Part shown: positions 53,166 to 64,000 of the stretch, piece by piece
How the letters are laid out: each line of letters opens with the position of its first letter
How positions within the stretch are numbered: position 1 is the stretch's first letter
Assembly (NCBI GenBank): GCA_947683425.1
Contig: CANTUQ010000119.1
Span: forward strand, 5,419,001 to 5,483,000
DNA from: Excoecaria cochinchinensis
Taxonomy: Eukaryota > Streptophyta > Magnoliopsida > Malpighiales > Euphorbiaceae
Direction: 5' to 3'
DNA length: 64,000 bases
Program-made: the position numbers and the translations under genes
The notes under the pieces: generated by a model
Database searches by the model: none
Told to the model about the DNA's origin: nothing
What the model saw: the letters and a program-made list of their open reading frames with translations, nothing else

Positions 53166-55342
53166 GGTCTGATACCCTATTTTCCATTTTTTCAGCCTTT
53201 TTTCCGATTTTTTCACCCAAAAATCCGTTTTTATCCCAAAATTAAGGGTTTTTGACTTCAAATAAAATTCCAAAATATTTTTTATGGATTATTAATTAAT
53301 AAAACTTGATTTTATCCCAAAAATAAAAGAATTTGAATAAAATTAGGTTTGTTTTCCTTAATTAAATTAGGGCAACATTTTCTATTCTTTAAATACTTTA
53401 TGATGAAAAATCAAAGAGAGCCTCCATTACTATTTTTTACATCAGAATTTCCAGCATTTCTCTTCCTCTTTGATTTTTCTTCTAAACATTTTGAGATTTC
53501 TCTTTGAATTAACAAGGTTTAATTGAGATTGGAAAATTAATTTTCAAGACTTAATTATTCCAATTGATTCTTTTGGAGGACTCCACATTTTTTAGACCTA
53601 GAATTTCTAGAATTCTTCTTCTTCTATTTTTCTTTTCAAGATTTTTCAAATTTTTCTTTTAATTAAAAAGGTTTAATTGAAATTGAAAGATCAATTTTCA
53701 ATTCTTAATTATTCCAATTAATTTCTTGGTTTTTTCTTCATAAATGCAAGAGATTAATCATCACTTTGACATCAATTTCTTTTCAATCTTAAGCAAACAA
53801 ATCAATTCCTTTGTTTTCTCCATAAACAAAGAGAATTAATTTTATTGCTAAAATTATTCTTTCAAGCAATTTTCCGGAAAATCATCACTTTTCCTTCATC
53901 AAATCCAATACTCTGAGGGTAAATATTCTAGGCTCAATTTCAATTTCTATTTTATTTTTATTTAATTTATTCGTGTACATTTTATTTTTTTATTGATCTA
54001 TTTATTGTTTTCATCTATTCATTTGTTGTATTGATGTTATATTCGTTCCATTTAATTGTTTATACATGATTTGATTTTTATTCATGTGAATATTGTTTTC
54101 TTTTAATTCCTAACATGTAAATGATTTTATTTTGATTCCTCATTATTTTTAACATGCAAATAATTATTTAATTTAAATTAATCTTTTTGCCATGTAAATA
54201 GTTTATATTAATTATAAACACATCAATTAACCTTGTTATATATCATTATTATTTTCATCATTCTTTTGTTTACTAATTTTTATTATTATTTTTATCATTA
54301 TTACATGATTGATTTATTATGATTTATTTATTTATTATTTTTCACTTTTCATCATTTTTCATCATGTGTATATTTTCATGTACTAATTAATTAACATGTT
54401 TTATTTTATTTTCATCACATCATTTAATCATTTGTCATATATAATGCATGTTTCTCATTTATTTTGGTTTGTTAATATTTTTGATTCCATTATCATTCTT
54501 TTCATATCATCTTATTTTATTTTAATTTGTTATTCATTATTTTGTATGTTTAATTGATTTAATTGCTAACATTATTTTATTTGTATTTTGTTTTTATGTC
54601 TAAACTCATTTTTCGCTTGGGCTTTTTTGCGAGCACATCGGGAGGTCCAAAAAGGCTCGTTTGGTTCATATATTTATTTTCTTTATTTGTAACATTTTAT
54701 TTAATTTTGCCATATAATTTTCTTGTAAAATTCTTTATTTAGGCACGCTAAAAAGAAAATCACAAAAACATTTCTATTAATTAACTTGACATTTTTTTTC
54801 TAAATAAAAGGGGACCAATGTCCTAGCTTTTTCATACCCAACTAAATCATCACATCAAAACTGTTTCATAATAAATATGCATGCGAGGACCAATGTTCTC
54901 ACTATTAAATGGATAACCCGTTTTATGTATGCTTCGCACATTTACAAGAGGGAGTTGTATTCTGCTCCTTGTATTATTGTAATTTATCGCTTTCGATATT
55001 TATTTTGCTCATTTACCGCTTTCAAAATGTGAATAAATGCGCCTTTCAATTAATTGCATTGTGTGGAGAGAGAGCGAATCAATGGTATTAAAATTTGATC
55101 ATAAAATAATCGAGGTAGAAATAGATGAGAAATCCCGGACCCAGCTCTGGTCTTTGGGCTCAAAGAGGCTAGAGGTCTACCCTCCAAGACACCTTTTTGT
55201 GCCACGAGACTTTAGCGCTAATCCTAGGCTCTTTAGGGTGAGAGGTTTACCTTCCAAGACCCCTCTGGCTGGCCCAAAATGGATACCAAGCGCAGTCTTA
55301 GGCTCTCCGAGGCGAGAGAAACTTTCCCAATGTTCTATTGGG

Positions 55343-55353
55343 TGGCGACTCCA
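55343..55353 (+). other. primer-site core copy in U5 of K
   Basis: TGGCGACTCCA, identical to the first 11 bases of the primer site 144 bp downstream. Confidence 0.8.
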
Positions 55354-55486
55354 TGAAACCTCCTTGTTGCCCAATATAGACGCACTTGCAATTTATTGCA
55401 AGATGTCAATGGACCCACAAATGCCCCGATTGCCCACGTGCGGGCGGTCCGAAAGGGCGGCATTCGGGATCCAGCGCGCGTCACAG

Positions 55487-55504
55487 TGGCGACTCCACTG
55501 GGGA
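55487..55504 (+). other. primer-binding site of element K
   Basis: TGGCGACTCCACTGGGGA one base after the LTR end, as in element C. Confidence 0.92.
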
Positions 55505-56429
55505 CGTTTATGGTTCGAGATTTCGATTCGAAAATACCTCTTTTAACATTTATGATTAAAATTTAATTCATAAATTCACCTTCTCTCAAATTTGCAATTG
55601 CATATCATTAGAGCCTTAGAATACGCTAGTTTGGTCCCTCTTTTAGCCCCGGTGCGTTCCTGAAGCACCTCCTCATTTTCACTCAATTTGGGGAAGTGTT
55701 AAGGATAATCACCAGCCCAAGCCTCGTACCTTAATGGTATATCAAAATGATGACCCGATCGGTCGCTATGCTCGTGATGAGATAGACCTGTCGGCAGGGA
55801 TCATGCTTGGGTAGCCTTAAAGTAACATCTCCCTTGTCCAAAGGTCATATAATGGCCATAGCTACATTCCACAGGTGATATGAACCCTAATTCCATGCTT
55901 GCTGTATGGATCCTCATGTATTGGGTGAGTCCAGATGTCTCGCTTGGTAACCTAGCCAAAGGCTTCCATGCCCCGGTAGGGCCATGTCGAAATTTTTGGA
56001 ATGTCTAAATACATGACGATCACTATCCATCCGCTTGTACATTAGTATAGGAGTGTTATGCTGTCGGTTTTTCACCGCGTACCATACGTGTCCATTGGGT
56101 TCCACGTTAATCCATGGATCAAGCCCACCTAGGAAAGAGACCGCACTACCACGTGTGTGGGAGATATAAGGTTGGAAGGATCTATCTGCTTGCATGTGTT
56201 TGTCTATGTTGCATCAGCACGAGCATGCATTGCATTTTAATCATGCACCATCTTAACAATTTTTTGCATTTCAGCCATCATAGATTCTCATGGGTGGTCT
56301 AGAGGTCCCGACGGACGGTTAAGAAGGACGCCGCTTTTAGGGTTAACAGAGTTAGTGTTGGATCAGAGTTCAGATTCAATCTCAGAAAATAGTGTGGGGT
56401 TTTCTCTCGAATCATCAACAGAAGTAAGT
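55505..56429 (+). other. 5' leader of element K
   Basis: Non-coding, collinear with C's leader. A TTTTTTGCATTTCAG acceptor-like sequence ends at about 56273. The gag frame is open from 56355, but the ATG at 56430 is the one that aligns with C. Confidence 0.72.
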
Positions 56430-58200
56430 ATGGCTAATCCATTAAATGAGTCTGATGCAACCCGGGCAATAATTGCTGAGGAGGTAGGAAAGAGAATGGA
56501 GGAATTTGAAGCCCGCATGATTGCAATGATGGGCAATCTTGCCACCACAATAGCTGGGCAACAAGCTGCTGCTGCCCCTATCCGAGTACCAGCTGAACAA
56601 GGGGTTGTAAGAGAAGAGCGTCCTGCTGCAGTTAACCAACCAATGGTTGACCCGCCTGTTGTTGACCAAAGGGTGCCTGCACCTATTGAGCGCAGAGAGG
56701 GCCCCAGGTCTGAAGCTGAGTTTGGGGGAGATGAGCTAGAGGAGCATACAGTAGCTAAAGAGAAGTCACCGAAACTGGATGAGGCAATGTGGAGGAAAAT
56801 GGAAGAGAGATTTGAGGCCATGGCAAGGATGATGACCGTGGGAAAAGGAATGAACCCGGAAGACCGAGAGCTAGATGGGGATGACCTGATTCCCCAGAAT
56901 TTTAAGATGCCGGATATTCCCAAATTTGATGGCACCTCTGATCCTGCCGCACACATCAAGCAATACTCGCTGGTCATGAAGGGAACGACCTTAACAAGAA
57001 AGCAAAAGATAGAGTATTTCTGCTTGAGTCTCACAGGAGCTGCTATTGATTGGTACCATGGGCTTGAGAGGACGTCCAAAGAGGATTGGGACTTGCTAAC
57101 CGAAGAGTTCCTTAAGCAGTACGATTGCAGTACCCGGATGGAGGTCACTTTGAAAGATCTCGAGTTGCTACAACAGAAGGCTGGGGAGTCCTTCCACGAG
57201 TACCTTACTCGGTGGAGAAACCGGGTTATGGAGATGAAACGCAAACCGGACACTTCTGATCAGATCCGGCTGTTCATTCGAAATGCCAGCCCCTACTTGA
57301 GAGATGGATTGAAAATGAAGGGACTGAAAGACTGGGAATCCCTGAAGGATATCGCCATAGAAGCAGAGGGAGAATATTTAGCCAAGAGGGCAAACAGCGA
57401 GTCCTATGCCAGGAAGGGATACAGCAATCAAGGGACAGCCAAGCCAGCAAGTTCCAGCAGTGGTAACAGAGTTGGGAAGACTTCCGAGGTGTCTGCAACC
57501 GGGGTAAATCAGAGGTATTTCTCTAACTTGGGTAGGCCTTTATCATGGGTACTGAAGAGGCTAATAAAAGAAGGAAAACTGCGGCCCCTATCACCTAGGC
57601 CAGCCAAGACCCAAGGACAGCCAGGGCATAAAGAGAATGAATACTGCGCATTCCACCAACATACCGGGCATTTGACGGATGATTGTATAACACTAAGACA
57701 TCGGGTCCAAGATCTAATTGACAACAAGAAGATCACCGATCCTGAGCAGAGGGAAAGCAAGAAGAAGTCCGGTTATAATACAGTGCCACCTCCAGTCTTT
57801 ATGATTGGATCGAGCCTATCAGAATGGTATGTGATGCAAGACCTATATGGAAATGAGTATGTCGCTATTACTCGCCCTGCAGTGGATGGAGAAGGGGTTT
57901 CTGTGGCAGCAATAGACTGTTGGTCCACTAGTGAGAGTGGAGATGATGAAGATGAGAAAAATGGAGAGTTTACGGATCCGTGGGATTTAGAGGAAGAAGA
58001 AAGAGTAGAAGCAGTAACAAGAAGTGGGAGGGTCATTCCAGAAGCCGAGAAGCAGCAGGACCCAGCACAAGCAATCGCAGAGAAGGAGCCGGAAGAAAAT
58101 TCAATATTGAAACAACTAAAAAAGACCACGGCTCAGATATCTATTTGGGACCTCTTGAGACAGTCCCCCTCTCACCGACAGAAGTTAGTTGAAGCATTGA
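56430..58200 (+). CDS. gag part of the element K polyprotein
   Basis: MANPLNESDATRAIIAEEVG opens the conserved part; an in-frame ATG also exists at 56355. An acidic/Pro-rich N-terminal stretch precedes the capsid domain (PDIPKFDGTSDPAAHIKQYS to EYLTRWRNRVMEMKRKPD, about 56910-57255). The zinc finger is CAFHQHTGHLTDDC near 57646-57690. The region 57770-58130 is variable and acidic. Open throughout. It is part of a single gag-pol frame without a shift, unlike Tekay elements. Confidence 0.93.
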
Positions 58201-59735
58201 GTGTATCCACCGTAGCAACTACAATCTCTCCATCTGAGCTTTTAGACCTTGTAAAGGGGGGATCCGAGGAGAAGTTGGTTTTTTCTGATGCAGACCTACC
58301 AACAGAGGGTCGCAGCCACAACTGACCTTTGTACATCACGGCACAGATCAATGGTAAACACACCGCTTGCGTCATTGTTGATGACGGGTCGTCAATAAAT
58401 GTTTGCCCTTTGGTAGCGCTTCAGGCCTTCGGGATGGATGAGAGTATGTTAAGCAAATCTGACCTGACCATCACTGCCTACGACAATTCTAGGAGGCAAG
58501 CATTGGGAACTTTCAAAGCTTTGGTAAAGACGGGGCCTATTGAGACAGAAACGGATTTTGTGGTTCTACCGATCCCAGCAAACTTCTCAGATCTGCTTGG
58601 AAGACCGTGGTTCCATAAGTTAGGAGGAGTGCCATCTACCTTACACCAGATAATTAAGATACCTCATGAAGGAGAGGTAGTGACCATTAAAGCAGCAAGA
58701 GAGAACCAAGTGTCTGCTTTGGAGATCTCTAATCAGCCATTCAGTGGCTTTCATGTATCAGTGATCGGAGAAGAGCAAAGCTTAGAAGGTAGCCCTCAAG
58801 TGGTGAATATGCTGAAAAAGATGCACTTCCTCCCAGGGGCTGGTTTGGGAAAAGAGTCACAAGGACTGCAGGATGCTATCACTACACGTGGTCAAAAAGA
58901 TCGAAAGGGGTTGGGCTACAAAGGAAAGTATGGTAAGAAGAAAGTATCAGGGAAGATTCCCCATATTTCGGAGAGCTTTGTGCCATCATCATCGGTTTGT
59001 GCTTACACCGGAGAAGAAGAGCCGCAGTGGGTAGATGGGAAGATTACCCCGGGTTTTGAAATTTTCAATGATGTCTTTGATTGGGAAATCGGAGTTGTTA
59101 AAGCTGTAGAGAACTTTTGGGATGAGGAGATTATGACCCAATGCAGCATCTGGGATAGAGGTGAATCCGAAGAGATTGTAACTGATAAGCTGTTAGCCAC
59201 CAGACTTAAGGGGAAGGAGAAGATAGTGGAACCAGAGCCGAAGAGTGAAGATCTCAAGATTTCACCAAGCCAGGAAGCCAAAGCACAGTCAGCTGCAGCA
59301 TCGGCGTTGACTGAAGTTGATAGTCATTTAGATTCTCTTTTTATACAAGAACTCTTTGAGGACAATGTTAATGTTTCTGATTATGTTAATGAGATGAATA
59401 ACTTTGCTTACTTGTGTGATGTTTCTGATGATTTCATTTCGCATGATCATAAGCAGGATGCATTCATTTTTTATATCAATTCAACTGGTACAACCACATT
59501 TAATCTCGGAACTTTAGAAATTCCAAAGGAAATTTTGCTAGCATCAGACATAACTCCTGAAGAGAGAATAAAATTTGAGAGAATATTAAAAAAATATGAA
59601 AAAGTCTTTGCCTGGACCTATGAGGATATGCCGGGAATAGATCGAGATGTTGCCGAACATGCCATCCCAACTTACCCAGAGTTTAAACCAGTCAAGTAAA
59701 AGCTTCGGAGGCTTAGGCCAGAGTGGGCACAGAAA
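58201..59735 (+). pseudogene. protease and G-patch-like segment of element K
   Basis: The catalytic motif is VIVDDGSSINV (DDGSS at 58380-58394). Before it, TGA at 58323-58325 replaces an Arg codon (C has Arg). The G-patch-like part MLKKMHFLPGAGLGKESQG to RKGLGYKGKYGKKK is at 58806-58943. A long linker ends with EERIKFERILKKYEKVFAWTY and AEHAIPTYPEFKPVK, then TAA at 59697-59699 (CAA-to-TAA type). Confidence 0.88.
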
Positions 59736-61430
59736 GTGAAAGAGGAGATCCATAAGCAGATTGACGCTAAGTTCCTGATAGAGGTTCAATACCCAACATG
59801 GTTAGCTAATGTGGTTCCTGTAGCTAAGAAGGACGGTAAGGTTCGAGTATGCGTTGACTATCGAGACCTGAACAAGGCCTGTCCGAAAGATGATTTCCCT
59901 CTTCCTCATATTGATGTGCTAGTAGATAGTGCTGCTGCTTGCATGATGTATAGCTTTGTGGATGGATACGCAGGGTACAATCAAATTCTTAACAAGATAG
60001 TGGACCGGATCAAGACAGCCTTTATCACCGAGTGGGGGACATATGCCTACCGAGTTATGCCTTTTGGGTTGAAAAATGCAGGAGCGACTTATCAGAGGAT
60101 GGCGACCAAGGTTCTCAATGACTTAATCCACAAAGAAGTGGAGGTGTACGTTGATGACATGATGATTAAGTCGGCTACCAGGGAAGGTCACTTTGAGGCT
60201 TTAGAAAAGTTCTTTCAAAGAATTAGCAAGTACGATTTGCGCCTCAATCCCAAGAAGTGCCTTTTTGGAGTTACATCAGGAAAGTTGTTAGGCCATGTAG
60301 TAAGCCAGAGGGGAATCGAGGTAGATCCCGATAAAGTCAAAGCCATAACAGAGATTCCAGTGCCCAAGAAGGAGAAGGACGTCAGAAGTTTCTTAGGAAA
60401 GCTTCAGTACATCAGCTGATTTATTGCCAAGCTAACTTCAGTATGTGAGCCTATTTTCAAGCTTCTTAGGAAGAATCAACCGATGATATGGAACGATGAC
60501 TGTCAACTGGCCTTTGACACCATTAAGGACTATCTGCTAAATCCTCCGGTACTAAGACCACCACGCCGTGCCAAACCACTAATCCTGTACCTGGCTGTGG
60601 AAGATAACTCAGTGGGTGCTATGATGTCTCAAGAGGACGATTTTGGTGTGGAGTTTGCAGTTTATTATCTTAGCAAGAAATTCCTGCCGTACGAAGCCAA
60701 ATATGTAGAGGTAGAAAAGATTTGTTTAGCAGTTATCTGGGCTTCTAAGAAGTTGCGGCACTACTTTCATTCCTTCAAGGTACAAACGGTTGCCAAACAT
60801 AATCCGCTCAGATACCTCCAAGAAGCACCCTCTCTACTAGGGAAGATGGGAAGATGGTTACTGCTGTTGCAGGAATTTGATATTGAGTACATAACCAAGA
60901 AAACCATTAAGGGAAGAGCGGTAGCAGAATTCTTAGCCGAGCATCCTATTGAGGGAGATCAGTTTGAATACAACTTCCCAAATGAAGATGTTACGGCCAT
61001 AGCAGTGCAAGGGTGGCAATTATTCTTTGATGGAGCAGTCAATAATAAGGGAGCAGGCGTAGGAGTTATTCTTACGACCCCAGATGGTGAAAGACTACCA
61101 TTGGCTAAGAAGCTGAGGTATAAGGCTACCAATAATGAAGCAGAATATGAAGCTTGCATCTTTAGATTGGAAGCATTACTCGCTCTGGGGGTAGAGACCG
61201 CAGAAGTATTTGGAGATTCTTCCTTGGTAATTCATCAGATCAGAAGGGAGTGGTCAGTCAAGGAAGAAAGGTTGTTGCCTTATGTAAAGCACTTGAGAAC
61301 GTTGAGCAGCCAGTTCGAGATTTGCACTTTCCACTTCATCCCCAGAGACGAAAATCAGTTAGCTGATGCTCTAGCAACATTAGTGTCTATGTGGGATAAC
61401 CCAACAAGAGTTGCGATGAAACCCGTGCTG
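59736..61430 (+). pseudogene. reverse transcriptase and two RNase H domains of element K
   Basis: RT: ANVVPVAKKDGKVRVCVDYR, SFVDGYAGYNQI, YRVMPFGLKNAGATYQRM and an intact YVDD at 60147-60158. A TGA at 60417-60419 (Arg in C) lies between RT and RNase H. The first RNase H is KPLILYLAVEDNSVGAMM to RHYFHSFKVQ (60570-60785). The archaeal-type RNase H at 61008-61391 has FFDGAVNNKGAG, NNEAEYEAC, VFGDSSLVIHQIRR and NQLADALATL, all four acidic residues present. Confidence 0.92.
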
Positions 61431-62747
61431 ATTTATAGTTCGGAAAGACCTTGCTTTGAAGCTGAACAGGTGATGGACATTGAGGCCATTAATGGAAATC
61501 CATGGTATTATGACATTCAGAATTATTTAGAGAGATCAGTCTTTCCAGAGGAAGCCACTGAGAAGGACCAAAGAATGATCAGGAAGTTATCCACTCAATT
61601 CATCAATGTTAATGGCACTTTGTATAAAAGGCAAGCTGATGGTATCCAGTTAAGATGTCTGCCAGAGAAAGAAGCTAAAAGACTTATGGAAGAGGTTCAC
61701 GCCGGGGTTTGTGGAGCTCACATGAATGGCTTAGCCTTAGCAAAGAAGATCATGCGCCAAGGGTTTTATTGGCTCACAATGGATACAGATTGTTCAAAAT
61801 TTGTGAAGCAATGCCAGTTATGCCAACAGTACGCGAATTTGAGGCATATGCCAGTTTCAGAGTTACATAACTTAACATCTCCATGGCCATTTGCAGCATA
61901 GGGAATAGACATCATAGGCGAAATCCATCCCACGGCGTCCAATGGGCACAGATACATCATAGTCGCAATCGACTATTTTACAAAATGGGTCGAGGCAGAA
62001 TCCTTCAAGAAGATTGACGCAAGGGACATGGCCAAGTTCATAGAGAGGAATTTGATCTGCAGGTATGGCCTCCCTCATCACATAGTGTTCGACAATGGGG
62101 TGCAGTTCATGGGAGAAACCAGAAAACTTCTCGAGAAGTATGGTGTCAAGCATCATAAATCCTCTCCCTACCGACCGCAAGCGAATGGGGCAGTAGAGGC
62201 CGCGAATAAGAATATAAAGAAGATCCTGTCCAAGATAGTCCAAACTTACAAGGACTGGGCTGAAAAGTTACCCTTTGCCCTGTGGGGATATAGAACGACG
62301 GTGAGGACGTCTACAGGCACTACACCATTTTCCCTGGTATACGGAACAGAAGCAGTGTTGCCGGTAGAGATAGAGCTTAATTCGCTAAGGGTGGTCATGG
62401 AAGCCCAAATCCCGGAGGCCGAATGGGCGCAGCAGAGGCTACAGCACTTGAATTTACTGGATGAGAGTAGGCTGAAAGCTTATTATCATAATCAGATTTA
62501 CCAGAAGAGATTGGCAAGGACTTTCGGAAAGAAGGTGAGAAAGCATCCGTTGAAAGAAGGGGACTTGGTGTTCAAACAGATGAGGCCAGGCATACCAGAT
62601 ATTAGAGGGAAATTCAGACCTACCTGGGAAGGGCCGTATATCCTTAAGAAGCTACTGTCCAAGGGAGCTGCAATCTTGCCGGATAGTGATGGGAACGAAT
62701 TCAAAGAACCGATCAATGTCGACAGACTCAAAAGGTTCCACGGCTAA
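61431..62747 (+). pseudogene. integrase of element K
   Basis: Zinc finger HAGVCGAHMNG to KQCQLCQQYAN (about 61697-61833). A TAG at 61899-61901 replaces the Trp before GIDIIGEI. The catalytic D is in GIDIIGEI, the second in DNGVQFMG (about 62090), the E in NGAVEAANKN (about 62190). The end KRFHG and stop at 62745-62747 match C. No chromodomain. Confidence 0.92.
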
Positions 62748-63865
62748 AGACTAAAATAAAAAGAAGAGAATAAAATGCCCTGCAAGTCGAAAATCGAAAA
62801 GAGGCGGCTGTGCTAAAATTGGGTGCCTCGACAGGGTGAAAACCGAAAAAAGGCATCCTGTGCAAAAATTAGAGGCATCAGAGAAAATATTTAATCGAGA
62901 AAACCCGAGAGGGCCGATTGATAACAGGAGTTTGATGCCGACAAAACCCACTCCGAGATTAGGTGTAGTCATATGCTTTTCAATTCTTGTCAAATGAAAA
63001 TCATGTATGATGAAATCATATAGAAATGTACACAATTTTGCAATGAATAAAAGAATACATTTTCATTGATCTTTTAGTTCTGTCTTAAAAAGAAATATAC
63101 CAATTGTTCATCTAATGATTATTGCTCAGTCCCTTCATTGGATATGTGCTATTTGCTCTTAACAGAAGTTTTGGTGATAACCTAAAAAAAAAAAAAAAAA
63201 AAAAACAAAGAAGGCCGTTAGAGATGAAAACTGTAACTGGCTCTCTAAGCAAAAGTTAGGCCAAAGGGTAGGGTGAAAACCTGGAAATAGGCAGTCTGCC
63301 CTACAAAAAAAAAATATAAATATAAAATAAACAAAAGCCGCTGGATTGGGTTGGGTCCATTCCAGGCAAAAGTTAGGCAAAGGGTTGTGTGAAAATCCCA
63401 TAAGGGACGCATTTCCCGCAAAGAAAAGCTAGTGTGAAAATCCACAAGGGACGCACTACCTTTAAAACAATGACGTTCAATGCCTAGAGCGATAAGGCGG
63501 CGTTACTTCAGATGATCTTCTTTCAATCAGGTAACATACAATACAGAACATGAAACAGAATCCCGGGTAAATGATCATTGACCAGGGGGGGCAAGGATAT
63601 ATACCGGACGTCTCTTTCAGAAAACTTGTCGACGATCCTCAGGTTTCAGGGGGCATTGTAGAGCAGGAAGGCTACAACCTCAGCGAACCATGGACCACCT
63701 AGGGCACAGTCTATACATTGTTGCAAGCATTTGCATTCCATATCATGCACGCGTGATTTCTTGTATATTCCTATGCATACAATCTTGCAGGAGAAATCGG
63801 CGGGGAACACCAACAAAAGCCGAGTGACGACACCAGTCCAAACATCTAAAGGAGCACAGTTCCAA
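62748..63865 (+). other. 3' untranslated region of element K
   Basis: Starts with CTGTGC(T/A)AAAATT..GGTGAAAACCG repeats shared with C. A run of 22 A lies at 63184-63205. At 63350-63470 two units GTGTGAAAATCC..AAGGGACGCA match, in reverse, the second intron of C's antisense gene (17626-17760). The exon 3 sequence of that gene is absent. A TTTCAGGGGGCATTGTAGAG stretch (about 63643) resembles an Ogre-type polypurine tract, but what follows does not match the K 5' LTR. Confidence 0.7.
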
Positions 63866-64000
63866 AATTCACAGCGGTTAGCACGATGGCGGCACAACCC
63901 ACAAGAGGTTGGCACGACCACGGCACTACCAATTCACAGTGGTGAGCACGATGGCGGCACAACCCACAAGAGGTTGGCACGACCACGGCACTACCAATTC
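63866..64000 (+). repeat. 65-bp tandem repeat, continuing past the window
   Basis: AATTCACAG(C/T)GGT starts at 63866 and 63931, and AATTC recurs at 63996, an exact 65-bp period. The unit has GCACGATGGCGGCAC and GGTTGGCACGACCACGGCAC. The two copies differ at only two bases. Confidence 0.93.

Larger units (their letters stand above)
52692..55485 (+). repeat. 5' LTR of element K
   Basis: 2794 bp, TGTAGACACCGGGTCCCG to CAGCGCGCGTCACA. The first 60 bp and the last about 500 bp match the LTRs of C. The middle does not. A very GC-rich island (52915-53165) is followed by an AT-rich stretch to about 54900, with a possible TATA-like TTTAAATAC near 53391. The U5 end holds TGGCGACTCCA (55343-55353). The short frame across 55037-55546 is conserved only because U5 itself is conserved. 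Confidence 0.9.
52692..64000 (+). mobile_element. Element K: Tat retrotransposon, 3' end outside window
   Basis: 5' LTR, primer site, leader, gag-pol in one frame (56430-62747) and a repeat-bearing 3' region. The target duplication is probably CTAAG (52687-52691), but the right copy is not visible. Only four in-frame stops interrupt gag-pol and no indels are needed, so it is close to intact. It is a relative of C with a different U3 and without C's antisense gene in the part visible. Confidence 0.93.

Noticed and set aside
55037..55546. 169-codon frame across the K LTR end, with related frames in both C LTRs (7811-8077, 25953-26312)
   Set aside because: It crosses the LTR boundary and primer site. 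The nucleotide sequence of U5 is conserved as such, and the frame has no start context or domain. Kept only as U5 conservation.
56363..57253. 296-codon open frame on the minus strand across the gag of K
   Set aside because: Exact antisense shadow of a well-supported gag. Ser/Leu-rich composition, no domain.
63643..63662. 3' LTR start of K at TTTCAGGGGGCATTGTAGAG
   Set aside because: It looks like an Ogre-type polypurine tract, but the sequence after it does not match the K 5' LTR start beyond TGTAGA. More likely internal.
1..64000. tRNA, rRNA or other host RNA genes
   Set aside because: I looked for cloverleaf arms and known RNA motifs on both strands and saw only primer-binding sites and LTR hairpins. 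A tRNAscan-type search would be decisive.

Overview
This window looks like repeat-rich nuclear DNA of a flowering plant. I found no convincing host gene. Almost every base can be assigned to LTR retrotransposons of the Ty3/gypsy superfamily, nested inside one another. Two lineages are present. (1) Tekay/Del-type chromoviruses: initiator-Met tRNA primer site, integrase followed by a chromodomain, LTRs of about 2.3-2.6 kb. (2) Tat (Ogre/Retand-like) elements: primer site TGGCGACTCCACTGGGGA, gag-pol in one frame, a G-patch-like segment after the protease, and a second archaeal-type RNase H before the integrase.

Layout, left to right. 1-6800: element A, a decayed Tekay element whose 5' end lies outside the window, with its 3' LTR at 4381-6800. 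About 7081-7746 plus 28084-29718: element B on the minus strand, with its gag cut in two by element C. 7747-28083: element C, a Tat element on the minus strand with the perfect 5-bp target duplication ATTGG. Its 3' LTR carries a solo LTR (N, 8203-10752, target duplication TTCAC). 29719-44676: LTR E (minus), interrupted by the complete Tekay element D (30185-40128) and by solo LTR F (41922-44269). 44677-about 46323: LTR G. About 46324-51433: LTR H, interrupted by solo LTR I (47620-50057, target duplication TGTAT). 51434-52284: LTR J. 52285-52691: LTR L. 52692-64000: element K, a second Tat element, plus strand, running off the right edge. The right half is therefore a chain of insertions B > E > G > H > J > L > K. 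Related LTRs are grouped here as alpha (A, E), beta (D, N), gamma (F, I, probably G) and delta (B, H).

Element C is the most unusual object. Between pol and its 3' LTR it carries two accessory genes pointing away from each other. On the element-sense strand is an ATHILA-ORF1-like protein with six 11-residue coiled-coil repeats. On the opposite strand is a three-exon gene resembling the plant mobile / DUF7745-type proteins of Tat elements. Between them lies a compact bidirectional promoter whose GC-rich ACCGACGGGC-type inverted repeats match those just upstream of the TATA box in the element's own LTR.

The Tekay-type LTRs, on both strands and in otherwise diverged families, share a two-hairpin motif (CTAAGCG..CGCTTAG followed by GCAYGG..CCGTGY). 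Its stems change in a base-pair-preserving way, so it is a candidate structured RNA element. The same LTRs carry a TAGTGGATAG-(A/G)GCATGC(T/C) site, and most carry an array of GC-rich inverted repeats whose sequence differs from copy to copy while its architecture is kept. Most in-frame stops look like C-to-T or G-to-A changes in Gln, Arg and Trp codons, as expected for long-methylated silenced elements.
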